The position numbers and the translations under genes were made by a program. The notes beneath the pieces are model-generated. The model searched no databases, was not told the DNA's origin, and saw nothing but the letters and a program-made list of their open reading frames with translations. 64,000 nucleotides of DNA, from assembly GCA_016706685.1 (NCBI GenBank), contig JADJJE010000015.1:1-64000 (forward strand). The letters are read 5' to 3'. Shown piece by piece: positions 43,342-51,517 of this stretch; within the stretch, counting starts at the first letter, position 1, and each line of letters opens with the position of its first letter. This DNA is from Sandaracinaceae bacterium (GTDB lineage Bacteria > Myxococcota_A > Polyangia > Polyangiales > Houyiibacteriaceae).

Positions 43342-44205
43342 AAAATCTCCAGGGAGCCAGGGAGGCGACGCCGCCTACGCATGGGGCCGGTACGGTACAA
43401 CGCTTCGCGCGCGGATTCCACGGTCCCGGGCTACCTCCTAGTTCGAGTGGGAGAGGTGATCGCGAGGCGTGCGACCGGCACCCTGGTCTGCGGGGGCGGT
43501 CGCGCAGGCGCTCCCTCTGGTTGACCTCCCCCATTTCGTCGCGTCGTTCCGACGCTAGAAATAGGGCCCCCCCAAGCCCCGCTGCCCAGGGCGCCCGCCG
43601 CCCGCCCCGCCAGCGCCTGGAATTTCGCGCGAGGGGGCCCGCCTGGGACCGTGGAGTCCGCGGCTGAGCGCTGTCCGAGCGATCCCGCAGGCAGGGGCTG
43701 CGTCGCCATCCTGGCGGGAGCTCACGGGTCCCCTGCGGAGCGCGGATGGGCGCACCGCGCTCCGCAGGTTCGACAGACGCGCCCCAGCAACGAGGGCTTC
43801 ATCCGTTCCTCGGCTAGCCCCAAGCCCATCTGCGTTCCCCGGCGCGCCCAGGTGAGCCCGACGGCGCACCCCCAACATGCCGCCGAGTCCGGTCGAGCCT
43901 CCTGCCGAGCCCCGGATCCGGCGCATTCCGTCCCGCATTCCGCGCACTGCCAGGCGGTCGCGGGGAGGGCGAGGGGCGTCCTGGGCAGCGGGGCTTGATG
44001 GGCCCCAGAAAACAAACGGAGCGAAGCGCAGTGCCGTTTTCAGGGAGGTATCAGAGCGAGCGCCAGCGCGAGCGCACCCGCAGACCGGGATGCCCCTCGC
44101 CCTCCTCACGATCACCTCCCCATGGCTCCACTCCGAACAGGGCACGGCGGATCCCCCCTCCGCGCCTTGAATTCCCACCGGTTTGGCGGCAAACCCAGCG
44201 CCCCT
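43342..44205. other. non-coding gap with repeat modules C1 and C2
   Basis: No gene is supported in these 864 bases. Forward frames reading through the repeat (near 43995-44222 and others) give Arg/Pro-rich strings and also occur in the other repeat gaps, so they are not genes. The gap separates the leftward cluster (ending at 42349-43341) from the rightward S1-domain gene and must hold promoters for both. The repeat occupies 43453-44118. Confidence 0.6.
43453..44118. repeat. composite inverted-repeat element C (modules C1 and C2)
   Basis: The outer ends are a 15-base inverted pair with one mismatch: GAGGTGATCGCGAGG (43453-43467) and CCTCACGATCACCTC (44104-44118). Within it, C1 (about 43453-43605) has a 30-base palindrome at 43533-43562 (ATTTC...GAAAT). 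C2 (43965-44104) has perfect 13-base terminal repeats GAGGGCGAGGGGC, identical to those of copy A at 3342-3477, and a GAAAACAAACG hairpin as in copy B. The two modules face opposite ways, so the element may be a pair of nested insertions. No protein is encoded. Confidence 0.7.
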
Positions 44206-45717
44206 ATGACCAGCAACGATGACTTCCGGTCCTTCATGGAGCAGTCCGCCCCCGCGTCCGTCCGGCGCTTGACCAAGGGGGAGCGTGTGCGCGGGCGCAT
44301 CGTGCACATCGGCGCGGACAGCGTCTTCGTGGACCTCGGCGGTCGCTCCGATGCGCGCATCGCCAAGCTCGAGCTCCAGCGGCCGGATGGCTCGTTGAGC
44401 GTGAAGATCGGGGACGAGATCGAGGCCACGGTGGTGGACCCGCACGCCAACGACGGTCCGCTGCTGGTGGTCACCATGGGGCACGGCGGCGGCATCGACG
44501 TGCGCGAGCTGCAGCTGGCGCTCGACACGCGCACGCCCATCGAGGGGCGCTTCAGCAAGGCGCAGAAGGGTGGCCTCGAGGTCACCATCGGCTCCACGCG
44601 CGCGTTCTGTCCCGCCTCGCAGGTCAGCAACTCCTATGTGGCCGAGCTCGAGCCGCTGGTGGGTCAGACGGCGCGCTTCATGGTCCTCGAGATCAAGGAA
44701 GAGGGCCGCTCCGTGATCGTGTCGCGCCGGCAGGTCATCGAGCTCGAGAAGGCCGAGGCGGGGCGTGCGCGCCTGGGTGAGCTGAAGGAGGGCGCCATCA
44801 TGAGCGGCACCGTCAGCTCCATCCAGAAGTTCGGTGCGTTCATCGACTTGGGTGGCATCGAGGGGCTGGTGCACATCTCCGAGATCTCGCGCGGCCGCGT
44901 CGAGCGCGTGGGCGACGTGCTCACCGCCGGCGAGACGGTGGAGGTCAAGGTGCTGCGCATCGAGGCCCCCGAGGACGCCAAGCACGCGGCGCGCATCACG
45001 CTGTCCATGAAGGCGCTCCAGCAGGCTGCGCCCAGCGCCGCCCCGACTCCCGCGCCGGCCAAGGACACCGTGCTCGAGGGCACCGTGGTCAAGCACCTGC
45101 CGCACGGTGTCGTGGTGGAGACCAAGCAGGGCGAGGGCCTGGTCCCCGCGCGCGAGCTGGACGTGCAAGAGGGCCGCGACCTGCGACGCGCCTACCCGCT
45201 GGGCGAGGTCCTGCAGGTGGTCCTGTTGGACGCCTCGCGCGGCAAGCTGCGCTTCAGCGCCACCAAGGTGGCCGAGGTGCAGGCGCGCAACGACTTCCGC
45301 GACTACAAGACCGCGCAGGCGGGCGCCGAGGGCGGCTCGGGCGGCGCACTCGCGGCCGCGCTCGGCAAGCTGAGCCTCTCCAACCTGCCAGCTACCCCCT
45401 CGCGCGAGGCCCTCGAGCGCATCGCGAAGGAAGAGCAGAAGGCCCGCGAGGCGCGTGAGCGCGAGCTCGCCGAGCAGCGCGCCCGCGACGAAGCTCGCCT
45501 GGCCCAAGCCGCCCGCACCGAAGAGGCGCGCCTGGCCCAAGCCCGTCCGGTCATGCCGTCGACCACGCCCCTGACGGCGCCCGTCGCCGCCCCGGTCGCA
45601 AGCACCACAGCTCAACCGGCCCCCTCCGCAGAGGCCCCCGCCGAAGCCGAAGAGACCGAAGGCGAGGCCGACGGCGCCAAGCGCCGGCGCGTGGTCCGCA
45701 GCTACGATCTGAAGTAA
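44206..45717 (+). CDS. S1-domain RNA-binding protein (four S1 repeats)
   Basis: The 503-residue protein has four S1 domains: about 22-95 (KGERVRGRIVHIGADSVFVDLGG), 108-180 (TPIEGRFSKAQKGGLEVTIG), 192-270 (GAIMSGTVSSIQKFGAFIDLGGIEGLVHISEI) and 285-355 (VLEGTVVKHLPHGVVVET). A charged coiled-coil of Glu, Ala, Arg follows (about 400-440), then an Ala/Pro/Thr tail and a basic KRRRVVRSYDLK end. It resembles bacterial ribosomal protein S1 and its paralogues; with four S1 domains it is shorter than six-domain S1, so I leave the symbol open. ATG 44206 is chosen because the upstream leader is not conserved-looking. Confidence 0.85.
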   Translation: MTSNDDFRSFMEQSAPASVRRLTKGERVRGRIVHIGADSVFVDLGGRSDARIAKLELQRPDGSLSVKIGDEIEATVVDPHANDGPLLVVTMGHGGGIDVRELQLALDTRTPIEGRFSKAQKGGLEVTIGSTRAFCPASQVSNSYVAELEPLVGQTARFMVLEIKEEGRSVIVSRRQVIELEKAEAGRARLGELKEGAIMSGTVSSIQKFGAFIDLGGIEGLVHISEISRGRVERVGDVLTAGETVEVKVLRIEAPEDAKHAARITLSMKALQQAAPSAAPTPAPAKDTVLEGTVVKHLPHGVVVETKQGEGLVPARELDVQEGRDLRRAYPLGEVLQVVLLDASRGKLRFSATKVAEVQARNDFRDYKTAQAGAEGGSGGALAAALGKLSLSNLPATPSREALERIAKEEQKAREARERELAEQRARDEARLAQAARTEEARLAQARPVMPSTTPLTAPVAAPVASTTAQPAPSAEAPAEAEETEGEADGAKRRRVVRSYDLK

Positions 45718-45719
45718 CC

Positions 45720-45883
45720 GAGACGGAGACGGAGACCGAGACGGAGTCCGAGACCGAGACGGAGTCCGAGACGGAGTCCGAGTCCGGAGACCGAGACGGA
45801 GTCCGAGACCGAGACGGAGTCCGAGACGGAGACCGAGACGGAGTCCGAGACGGAGTCCGAGACGGAGTCCGAGACCGAGACCG
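45720..45883 (+). repeat. simple-sequence array, left arm (GAG[A/T]C[C/G] hexamers)
   Basis: About 27 tandem hexamers of the form GAGACG, GAGACC or GAGTCC, with small variations, fill 45720-45883. It is on the + strand just after the stop of the S1-domain gene (tandem GAGACGGAGTCC units dominate). The reverse complement of this motif makes up the array at 45968-46106, so the two arms can pair. Confidence 0.85.
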
Positions 45884-45967
45884 TACTCAGCGCGCAACGA
45901 AGCGCGTCGCACGCACCGCAGCCACTCGCTGCAGCTGTCGCCTTCAGGTGGAAACGGCGGGGCTCAC

Positions 45968-46106
45968 GGACTCGGCCACGGACTCGGTCTCGGCCACGGC
46001 CACGGTCTCGGACTCGGACTCGGACTCGGACTCGGTCTCGGTCTCGGCCTCGGACTCCGTCTCGGACTCGGACTCGGCCTCGGACTCGGCCTCGGCCTCG
46101 GTCTCC
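45968..46106 (-). repeat. simple-sequence array, right arm (reverse complement of left arm)
   Basis: About 23 tandem hexamers of the form CGGACT, CGGTCT, CGGCCT or CGGCCA fill 45968-46106, which is the same motif as the left array on the opposite strand. The arms are about 164 and 139 bases long, separated by about 84 bases. Together they could form a large imperfect hairpin in RNA or a cruciform in DNA. Confidence 0.85.
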
Positions 46107-46173
46107 GCCGCCCCCCCCCCGGCCTTTTGGATCTTTGCCTTTTGCGGAGGTCGGTCCGCTGCCACAATGGCGC

Positions 46174-47022
46174 ATGCCTTCGCGTTCGCCTCTGCCCACC
46201 CCCAAGACCTTCGATTTTGCCGGCCGCCGCATCGCGTACCGTGAGCTGGGCTCCGGTCCGCGGGTGATCGTGCTCGTGCACGGCCTGCTCATGGACGTGC
46301 GCATGTTCACCGTGCTCGCGCCCACTCTGGCTGCCGCGGGCAACCGCGTGATTCTCGCGGACATGCTGGGGCACGGCGCGTCTGCGCAGCCGCACGACAT
46401 GGCGGACTACTCCATGCCGCAGTTCGGCCGGGACGTCATCGCGCTGCTGGACCACCTGGGGGTGCAGCAGGCCGTGGTGGGCGGCACGTCGCTCGGTGCG
46501 AACGTGGCGCTCGAGGCGGCGGTTCACGCTCCGGAGCGGGTGCGTGGCCTGTTCGTGGAGATGCCCGTGCTCGAGAGCGGCATCGCCGCGGCGGGCGCGG
46601 TGTTCGTTCCGCTGGCGCTCGCGCTGCGCGTCAACCCGCTGGGCATGGGGCTGATGGCGCAGCTGGCGCGGCTGGTTCCGCGCACGCACTGGATCGTGGA
46701 CATGGGGCTCGACACGCTGCGGCGCGACCCCAAGGCCTCGCTCGCCGTGCTGGATGGGCTGACGTTCGGGCGCATCGCCCCGCCGCGCGAGCTGCGCCGC
46801 GCGCTGCGTCAGCCGGCGCTCATCGTGGGGCACGCCGCCGACCCGATTCACCCGTTCGCCGACGCGGGCAAGCTGGCCGACGAGATGCCGCGTGGGCGTC
46901 TGCTGACGGCGCGCTCGGCGGCCGAGTGGCGCGTCATCCCCAAGCGCCTAGACGGCGAGCTGTGCGCCTTCCTCGACATGGTCTGGGGCCAGCCGCAGAG
47001 CGTCGCCAAGGCCGCGAGCTGA
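46174..47022 (+). CDS. alpha/beta hydrolase
   Basis: This 282-residue enzyme has VIVLVHGLLMDVRMF (oxyanion), DMLGHGAS, the nucleophile elbow VGGTSLGANVAL with catalytic Ser, and a later GHAADPIHPF. The last His of the triad is not clear near the end (RLLTARSAAEWRV). ATG 46174 is chosen; an earlier TTG is unlikely. The gene is followed after 7 bases by the M14-like gene, so both are probably co-transcribed. Confidence 0.8.
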   Translation: MPSRSPLPTPKTFDFAGRRIAYRELGSGPRVIVLVHGLLMDVRMFTVLAPTLAAAGNRVILADMLGHGASAQPHDMADYSMPQFGRDVIALLDHLGVQQAVVGGTSLGANVALEAAVHAPERVRGLFVEMPVLESGIAAAGAVFVPLALALRVNPLGMGLMAQLARLVPRTHWIVDMGLDTLRRDPKASLAVLDGLTFGRIAPPRELRRALRQPALIVGHAADPIHPFADAGKLADEMPRGRLLTARSAAEWRVIPKRLDGELCAFLDMVWGQPQSVAKAAS

Positions 47023-47029
47023 GCGGCGC

Positions 47030-47953
47030 ATGACCACCGAGTCCCGTGTCTTCACGCCAGAGAAGCGCACGTTCGCCTCACTGCGTCGCGACCTGCGCAT
47101 CTTCGCCAAGTACCACTTGGTACGTCAGCCTCATCGCTATCCCGCCCCCGCCGAAGCCGACATGGGCGTGGAGCTGCTGGCCTTCGACCTCGCGGCGCAC
47201 GTTCGCGCGCTGCAGGCCTACGAACCCCACTTCAGCAGCGAGACGCTGGGCACCGTGGCATACGCCGGGCGCGAGCACGCCATCACCTGGGTGCGGAACA
47301 GCGCTCCCGTAGACGCGCCACGCTTGCTGGTGCTCTCGGGTGTGCATGGCAACGAGCACGCGGGGATCGTGTGCGTGCCACGCATCCTCGAGCGCCTCGT
47401 CGCCCTCGGACAGCCGCGCGTCGCGGTGGGCATCGTGACGCCCGTGAACCCCATCGGCGCCGTAGAAGGCTCGCGCTTCAATGGGCAGGGCTTCGACATC
47501 AATCGCGACTTCCGCCGCTTCGAGACGGAAGAAGCCAGGATCGTGCGCCGGGTCATCGCCGACTTCCGGCCCAGCCTGATCGTCTCATTGCACGAAGGTC
47601 CCCAAGACGCGTCGTTCGTCTTCGTCAATCGCAGCACGCCGGCCGGTCTCGCAGAGAGGGCCATCGCGCAGCTTGCCGCGCGCGGCGTGACGCTGTCTGC
47701 CACCGACTACTTCGGCCGCACCCTTCCGTCGCCGGGGTACTCGCCCGTGAGCCTGGCCAACCACTTGATCACCCGGGTCTGGGCCGCCACCCTGGGCATG
47801 ATGCACACCGGCATGTATGCCGATGAGCTGAGCGTTGGCGAACTCACGCTCGAGAGTTCTTGGCGCGGCCGCGAAGAAGACCGCGTGCGCGCGCACGTGG
47901 AGCTGGTCTGCGCGCTGGTCGCCGAGCTTGCGCCCCTGTCTCAGGACGCCTGA
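47030..47953 (+). CDS. M14-like zinc carboxypeptidase / succinylglutamate desuccinylase-like protein
   Basis: The 307-residue protein has the M14-type metal motif HGNE (H106, E109), followed by INRDF (N158, R159, D160) and the third ligand His at 188 in SLHEG. A possible catalytic Glu lies near the C-terminus in LTLESS. This is the layout of the M14 carboxypeptidase/aspartoacylase group. It hydrolyses an amide or peptide bond; the substrate is not evident. No signal peptide is seen. It follows the hydrolase gene. Confidence 0.75.
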   Translation: MTTESRVFTPEKRTFASLRRDLRIFAKYHLVRQPHRYPAPAEADMGVELLAFDLAAHVRALQAYEPHFSSETLGTVAYAGREHAITWVRNSAPVDAPRLLVLSGVHGNEHAGIVCVPRILERLVALGQPRVAVGIVTPVNPIGAVEGSRFNGQGFDINRDFRRFETEEARIVRRVIADFRPSLIVSLHEGPQDASFVFVNRSTPAGLAERAIAQLAARGVTLSATDYFGRTLPSPGYSPVSLANHLITRVWAATLGMMHTGMYADELSVGELTLESSWRGREEDRVRAHVELVCALVAELAPLSQDA

Positions 47954-48072
47954 GGAGACGCGTCGATCTCCGTGTCCTCGATTGGGGGTAAGAATGCGCC
48001 GTTCTCCGACAAAATGATGGAGTGAGCTCGGTGCATTGAATCTTTCTGACAGAGCGGCGTAGATCTGCGCCT

Positions 48073-49311
48073 ATGCAACACAGCTCCCCACGGTCACGCA
48101 CCAAGTTCAAGTTTGTTCTCGCTGCGCTGGGGGCTGTGGCTCTCGGCGCTCCCACGGGCGCAGAGGCGCAGGGGTCCCACGCGGACTTCGTCGCCGGCCG
48201 CCTCGAGCTCGCCCAGCCCGCCCTCGCGGGGTGCGTCACGAGCGTCACCGACGCACGGCCTGCCACTCCAGCGCTGGTCGAGGTCACCATCCAGGACCGC
48301 AACGTCACGTTGCAGACCATCTCCCCAGACACGACGCCCGCCTGGCGCACGTGCATCGAGAACGCCCTGCGCGGTGCGCTCGTCATCTCGGCGGGACAGG
48401 CCGGCAGCCTCCCGCGCTCGCAGGGCTTCATGACGGTCAGCGTCACGCTGGGCATCGCAGGCCCCACCGCTCAGCCCGCATCGCCCACGTATGCAGCGGG
48501 TCAGCGCGTGCGCATCCTGTGGGGCAGCTCGTGGTACGACGGCACCATCGTGGCGGTGCAGGGGCCCAACCGCTTCCTCGTCCACTATGAAGGCTGGTCC
48601 AGCTCGAGCGATGAGGTGGTCGGCACCGACCGTCTGGCTCAGGTGGCCGGAACCACCACGACGCCAGCGCCCGCCAGCGTCACGCCCGCGCGGTTCGTCA
48701 TCCAGCCGGGCACGCCCAGCCGGCCGGGACGTCCGGGCCGTCCCATCCCGCAGCCGCAGCCGCAGCCGCAGCCGCAGCCGCAGCCGGTCCCGCAGCCCAT
48801 CCCGCCCGTCGTGGTGGTGCCGCCCAGCACCCAGGGCAACCTGCTGACCAACGGCGGTTTCGAGGCTCCGGCGCTCGCCAACGGCACGTGGAACGTGCTC
48901 CCCACCGTCACGGGCTGGCGCACCGTCTCCGGGCCCGGCATCGAGGTGCAGGCGGGCGCCGCAGGCCTTCCCGCGGAGGGCCGCCAGCTGGTCGAGCTCG
49001 ACAGCCACGCGCCCACCAGCATCGCGCAGGACGTGGCCACCAGCCCTCGCCAGCGCTACGAGATTCGCCTCTCGTTCGCGGCACGGGCCGGCACCAACCG
49101 TGGCACCAACCGCCTCGCCATCGTGTGGGACGGTCAGGTCGTCGCGCGCATCGACGCGGACGGAACGGGAACCGACCAGCCGCCCTGGGTCACGGTCTCC
49201 TACTTCGTCACCGCCCGTGGCCGCCAGGCCACCCTCGAGCTGCGTGACGAAGGCGCCGCCGACTCGGTGGGCACCTACATCGACAACGTGAGCGTCACGC
49301 CCGCGCCGTGA
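48073..49311 (+). CDS. exported protein: Cys-pair domain, Tudor-like domain, Pro/Gln linker, DUF642-like C-terminus
   Basis: The 412-residue protein has a signal peptide (1-33, AEA-Q). Residues 38-130 contain a two-Cys, AgmX/PglI-like fold (AGCVTSVTD, RTCIENALRGALVI). Residues 138-185 resemble a Tudor/agenet-type domain (GQRVRILWGSSWYDGTIVAV, HYEGWSS). A Pro/Gln repeat (about 221-243) links to the C-terminal domain (about 254-412), which begins NLLTNGGFEAPA. That domain is shared with the tectonin protein at 28170 (about 85% identical by hand count). It is probably in the periplasm or outside the cell. Confidence 0.75.
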   Translation: MQHSSPRSRTKFKFVLAALGAVALGAPTGAEAQGSHADFVAGRLELAQPALAGCVTSVTDARPATPALVEVTIQDRNVTLQTISPDTTPAWRTCIENALRGALVISAGQAGSLPRSQGFMTVSVTLGIAGPTAQPASPTYAAGQRVRILWGSSWYDGTIVAVQGPNRFLVHYEGWSSSSDEVVGTDRLAQVAGTTTTPAPASVTPARFVIQPGTPSRPGRPGRPIPQPQPQPQPQPQPVPQPIPPVVVVPPSTQGNLLTNGGFEAPALANGTWNVLPTVTGWRTVSGPGIEVQAGAAGLPAEGRQLVELDSHAPTSIAQDVATSPRQRYEIRLSFAARAGTNRGTNRLAIVWDGQVVARIDADGTGTDQPPWVTVSYFVTARGRQATLELRDEGAADSVGTYIDNVSVTPAP

Positions 49312-49438
49312 GCTGCGCCACCGCGCACGCTGCGCGGTTCGTTCGAGAGCCTCTGGGTCGCTGGGATCCAGGGGCTTTCGCGTGCTCGCTCCGTCGAGCG
49401 GCGGCTTTGGGCACGCCGTGGTGCTACAGCACCCATTG

Positions 49439-50389
49439 ATGTCGCTCGCCACCCCCCCACTCCTCGCGCGCCTGGCCGGCGCGAAGCGCGTGCTGATCGC
49501 GGGCGCAGGTGGCGGCTACGATGTGTTCGCCGGCATCCCGCTCGCGGTGCACCTCATGGCGCAGGGCACGCACGTCACGTTCGCGAACCTCACGTTCACC
49601 TACGTGGGGGGCACGGACGCGCAGTTCATCGCGCCCAACATCGCGCTGGTGACCAGCGACACCATCGGCGAGGACCACTACTTTCCCGAGCGCTCGCTGG
49701 CCCGCTGGCTCTTGCAGCGCGGCATCGACGCGCGCGTCTACACGCTCGACAAGGTGGGCGTGGACCCGCTCACGCGCGCCTACCGCGAGCTGGTACACCT
49801 CACGCGCGCGGACACCGTGGTGCTGGTGGACGGCGGCACCGACATCTTGATGCGGGGCGACGAGGCGGGTCTGGGCACGCCGCAGGAGGACGTCACCAGC
49901 CTGGCGGCGGTACACGCGCTCGACATCCCCACCAAGCTCGTGGCGTGCTTGGGCTTCGGGGTGGACGCGTTCCACGGCGTCTGCCACGCGCACTTCCTCG
50001 AGAACGTGGCGGCCCTCGAGACGGACGGGGCATTTCTGGGGGCCTTCTCCGTGCCGCGCAGCTCGCGCGAGGGCGCGGCCTACCTGGACGCCGTGGAGCT
50101 GGCGCACCGCGACAACCCGGCGCGCGTCAGCATCGTGAACGCCAGCATCTCGTCGGCGCTGCGAGGGCAGTTCGGCAACGTGCCCCTCTCGGAGCGCACG
50201 GCGCGCAGCGAGCTGTTCATCAACCCGCTCATGTCCATGTACTTCGGCTTCGAGCTGGACGCGGTGGCGCGCCGCTGCCTGTACCTGGACCAGCTGCGTG
50301 GCACGCGCACCATCTTCGAGGTGTCCGCGGTGATCGAGGCCTTCCGCCACGAGGTCACCACGCGGCCCCGGCGCAGCATCCCGCACTGA
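49439..50389 (+). CDS. DUF1152-type protein
   Basis: The 316-residue protein begins near MSLATPPLLARLAGAKRVLIAGAGGGYDVFAGIPLA, whose Gly-rich loop is the start of DUF1152 proteins. Later segments TVVLVDGGTDILMRGDEAGLGTP and CLGFGVDAFHGVCH are also typical. The fold is Rossmann-like, and the family function is unknown. ATG 49439 is preferred to GTG 49382, which adds a poorly conserved-looking leader. It converges with the lipoprotein gene at 50398. Confidence 0.75.
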   Translation: MSLATPPLLARLAGAKRVLIAGAGGGYDVFAGIPLAVHLMAQGTHVTFANLTFTYVGGTDAQFIAPNIALVTSDTIGEDHYFPERSLARWLLQRGIDARVYTLDKVGVDPLTRAYRELVHLTRADTVVLVDGGTDILMRGDEAGLGTPQEDVTSLAAVHALDIPTKLVACLGFGVDAFHGVCHAHFLENVAALETDGAFLGAFSVPRSSREGAAYLDAVELAHRDNPARVSIVNASISSALRGQFGNVPLSERTARSELFINPLMSMYFGFELDAVARRCLYLDQLRGTRTIFEVSAVIEAFRHEVTTRPRRSIPH

Positions 50390-50397
50390 CGCTCAGG

Positions 50398-50940
50398 CTA
50401 CAGCGCGCGGCAGAGACCGCTGACGCAGCGAGCCTCGAGCTCACCCGGGCACAATGAAGACGAGACGCACTCGAGCGTGCGCTCGGCGCAGAGAAAGGCT
50501 CCCAGCGCGCCGACGTCCGAGAGCCAGGTGGCCTCGTGCGCCACGGCCACCGCGCTCTGGCAGCCTGCCACGCGGATGTCGTCGCCCGTGATGGGCTTGC
50601 AGTCGATGGCGGTGACCACCAGCACGCAGTCCGTGTCGTGTTCGCACCCTTTCAGGTCCGCCGCGATCAGGTCCTGCTGCTGGTGCCACAGGAAGTCGAG
50701 CTGCATGCAGCTGAGTGAGTCTGCCTCCGTGAACGGGTTCATCACCGCAGAGTCACGCCTCACGCCACCCCCATCCGGCGTGTCGCTCCCGCCGTCGGGA
50801 CCGCCGCAGTCCTGGCACTCGCCCGCATCGGGCGTTCCCTCGCCTTCGGGGTCGCGTCCGCAGCCCTTGCAGCCAACGGCTGTCAGGAGCGTCAACCCCA
50901 CCACCAGCCCCATCACCAGCTTGCACGCGCGCGGTCCCAT
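50398..50940 (-). CDS. lipoprotein with Cys-rich acidic region
   Basis: The 180-residue product has lipobox AVGC at about residue 24, then an acidic/Gly linker with two or three Cys pairs (ECQDCGGPDGG). The C-terminal 110 residues have seven Cys (for example CEHDTDCVLVV, CAERTLEC, CVSGLC) and a D-T-D-C-V segment. No family is recognised. It is read in the same direction as the DUF3592-like gene. Confidence 0.65.
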   Translation of the reverse strand: MGPRACKLVMGLVVGLTLLTAVGCKGCGRDPEGEGTPDAGECQDCGGPDGGSDTPDGGGVRRDSAVMNPFTEADSLSCMQLDFLWHQQQDLIAADLKGCEHDTDCVLVVTAIDCKPITGDDIRVAGCQSAVAVAHEATWLSDVGALGAFLCAERTLECVSSSLCPGELEARCVSGLCRAL

Positions 50941-50990
50941 CCCGCCACTCTAGCCGAACCAACCGCGAGGCGGAAAGCCCGAGCGGGCCC

Positions 50991-51461
50991 TCAGACGTGC
51001 ACCTTGCTCACGCGCCGCTGGCTCACGTAGCCCACGATGCCCGCCACGAGGGCCAGGAAGCCGGCCACCACCGCGGGGATCGTCCAGCGGTCCTGCGCTT
51101 CGCTCACCGTGCGCCCGCTCTCGTCCCGCTGCGTCAGCCACTCGACGTGCATGAACTGGGTGGGGTCCTCCCGCCACACCACGATGTCCCGCAGCGTCCC
51201 GATGGCAGGCGCGGTGGCGCAGCCGTTGGACTGCGAGTCGTGCGCGGTGAACTCCACGCCAGCCGCCGTCGTGCCGACGAGCGTCATGTTGCAGGACCCG
51301 GTGCGAGGCTCGTGGCTCGCCACACGGGCGGTCACCGCCTCGCCGTTGGCGCGCAGCTGGAGGGCCAGCTCTCGGTCTCGGGTGAACGCCTCGTCCATGA
51401 GGATGTGCATGACCGCGAAGGCGACCACCGCGGTGGCGAAGGCTCGGAGCAAGACGGACAT
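50991..51461 (-). CDS. DUF3592-like protein with two membrane helices
   Basis: This 156-residue protein has a helix at about 5-22, a soluble exported domain of about 100 residues (TARVASHEPRTGSCNMTLVG, VEFTAHDSQSNGC, IGTLRDIVVW) and a second helix at about 126-146 (IPAVVAGFLALVAGIVGYV). Two helices flanking a small beta domain is the layout of DUF3592 proteins. ATG 51461 is chosen because an upstream extension is out of context. It is read in the same direction as the M50 peptidase gene. Confidence 0.6.
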   Translation of the reverse strand: MSVLLRAFATAVVAFAVMHILMDEAFTRDRELALQLRANGEAVTARVASHEPRTGSCNMTLVGTTAAGVEFTAHDSQSNGCATAPAIGTLRDIVVWREDPTQFMHVEWLTQRDESGRTVSEAQDRWTIPAVVAGFLALVAGIVGYVSQRRVSKVHV

Positions 51462-51517
51462 CCCCTGCAGCCTAACAGCTCCTGGCCCGGCGGCGGCACC
51501 CGGGCGGGTGGCCCGGG

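Larger units (their letters stand above)
45718..46173. other. non-coding gap with opposed hexamer arrays
   Basis: This gap of about 450 bases follows the S1-domain gene and precedes a hydrolase gene on the same strand. Nearly all of it is taken up by two simple-sequence arrays in opposite orientation. Open frames through them encode only Ser/Asp/Val or Glu/Ser strings and are not genes. A C-run at about 46110-46121 and an AT-rich stretch near 46122-46142 lie just before the hydrolase gene and could hold its promoter. Confidence 0.6.

Noticed and set aside
45702..46400. Open frames with Ser-Asp-Val or Glu-Ser repeats between the S1-domain and hydrolase genes
   Set aside because: They come only from the hexamer arrays; similar frames open on both strands, with no start context or conserved end.
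48753..48783. CAGCCG tandem repeat considered as a separate repeat element
   Set aside because: It is the in-frame Pro/Gln linker of the envelope protein at 48073-49311.
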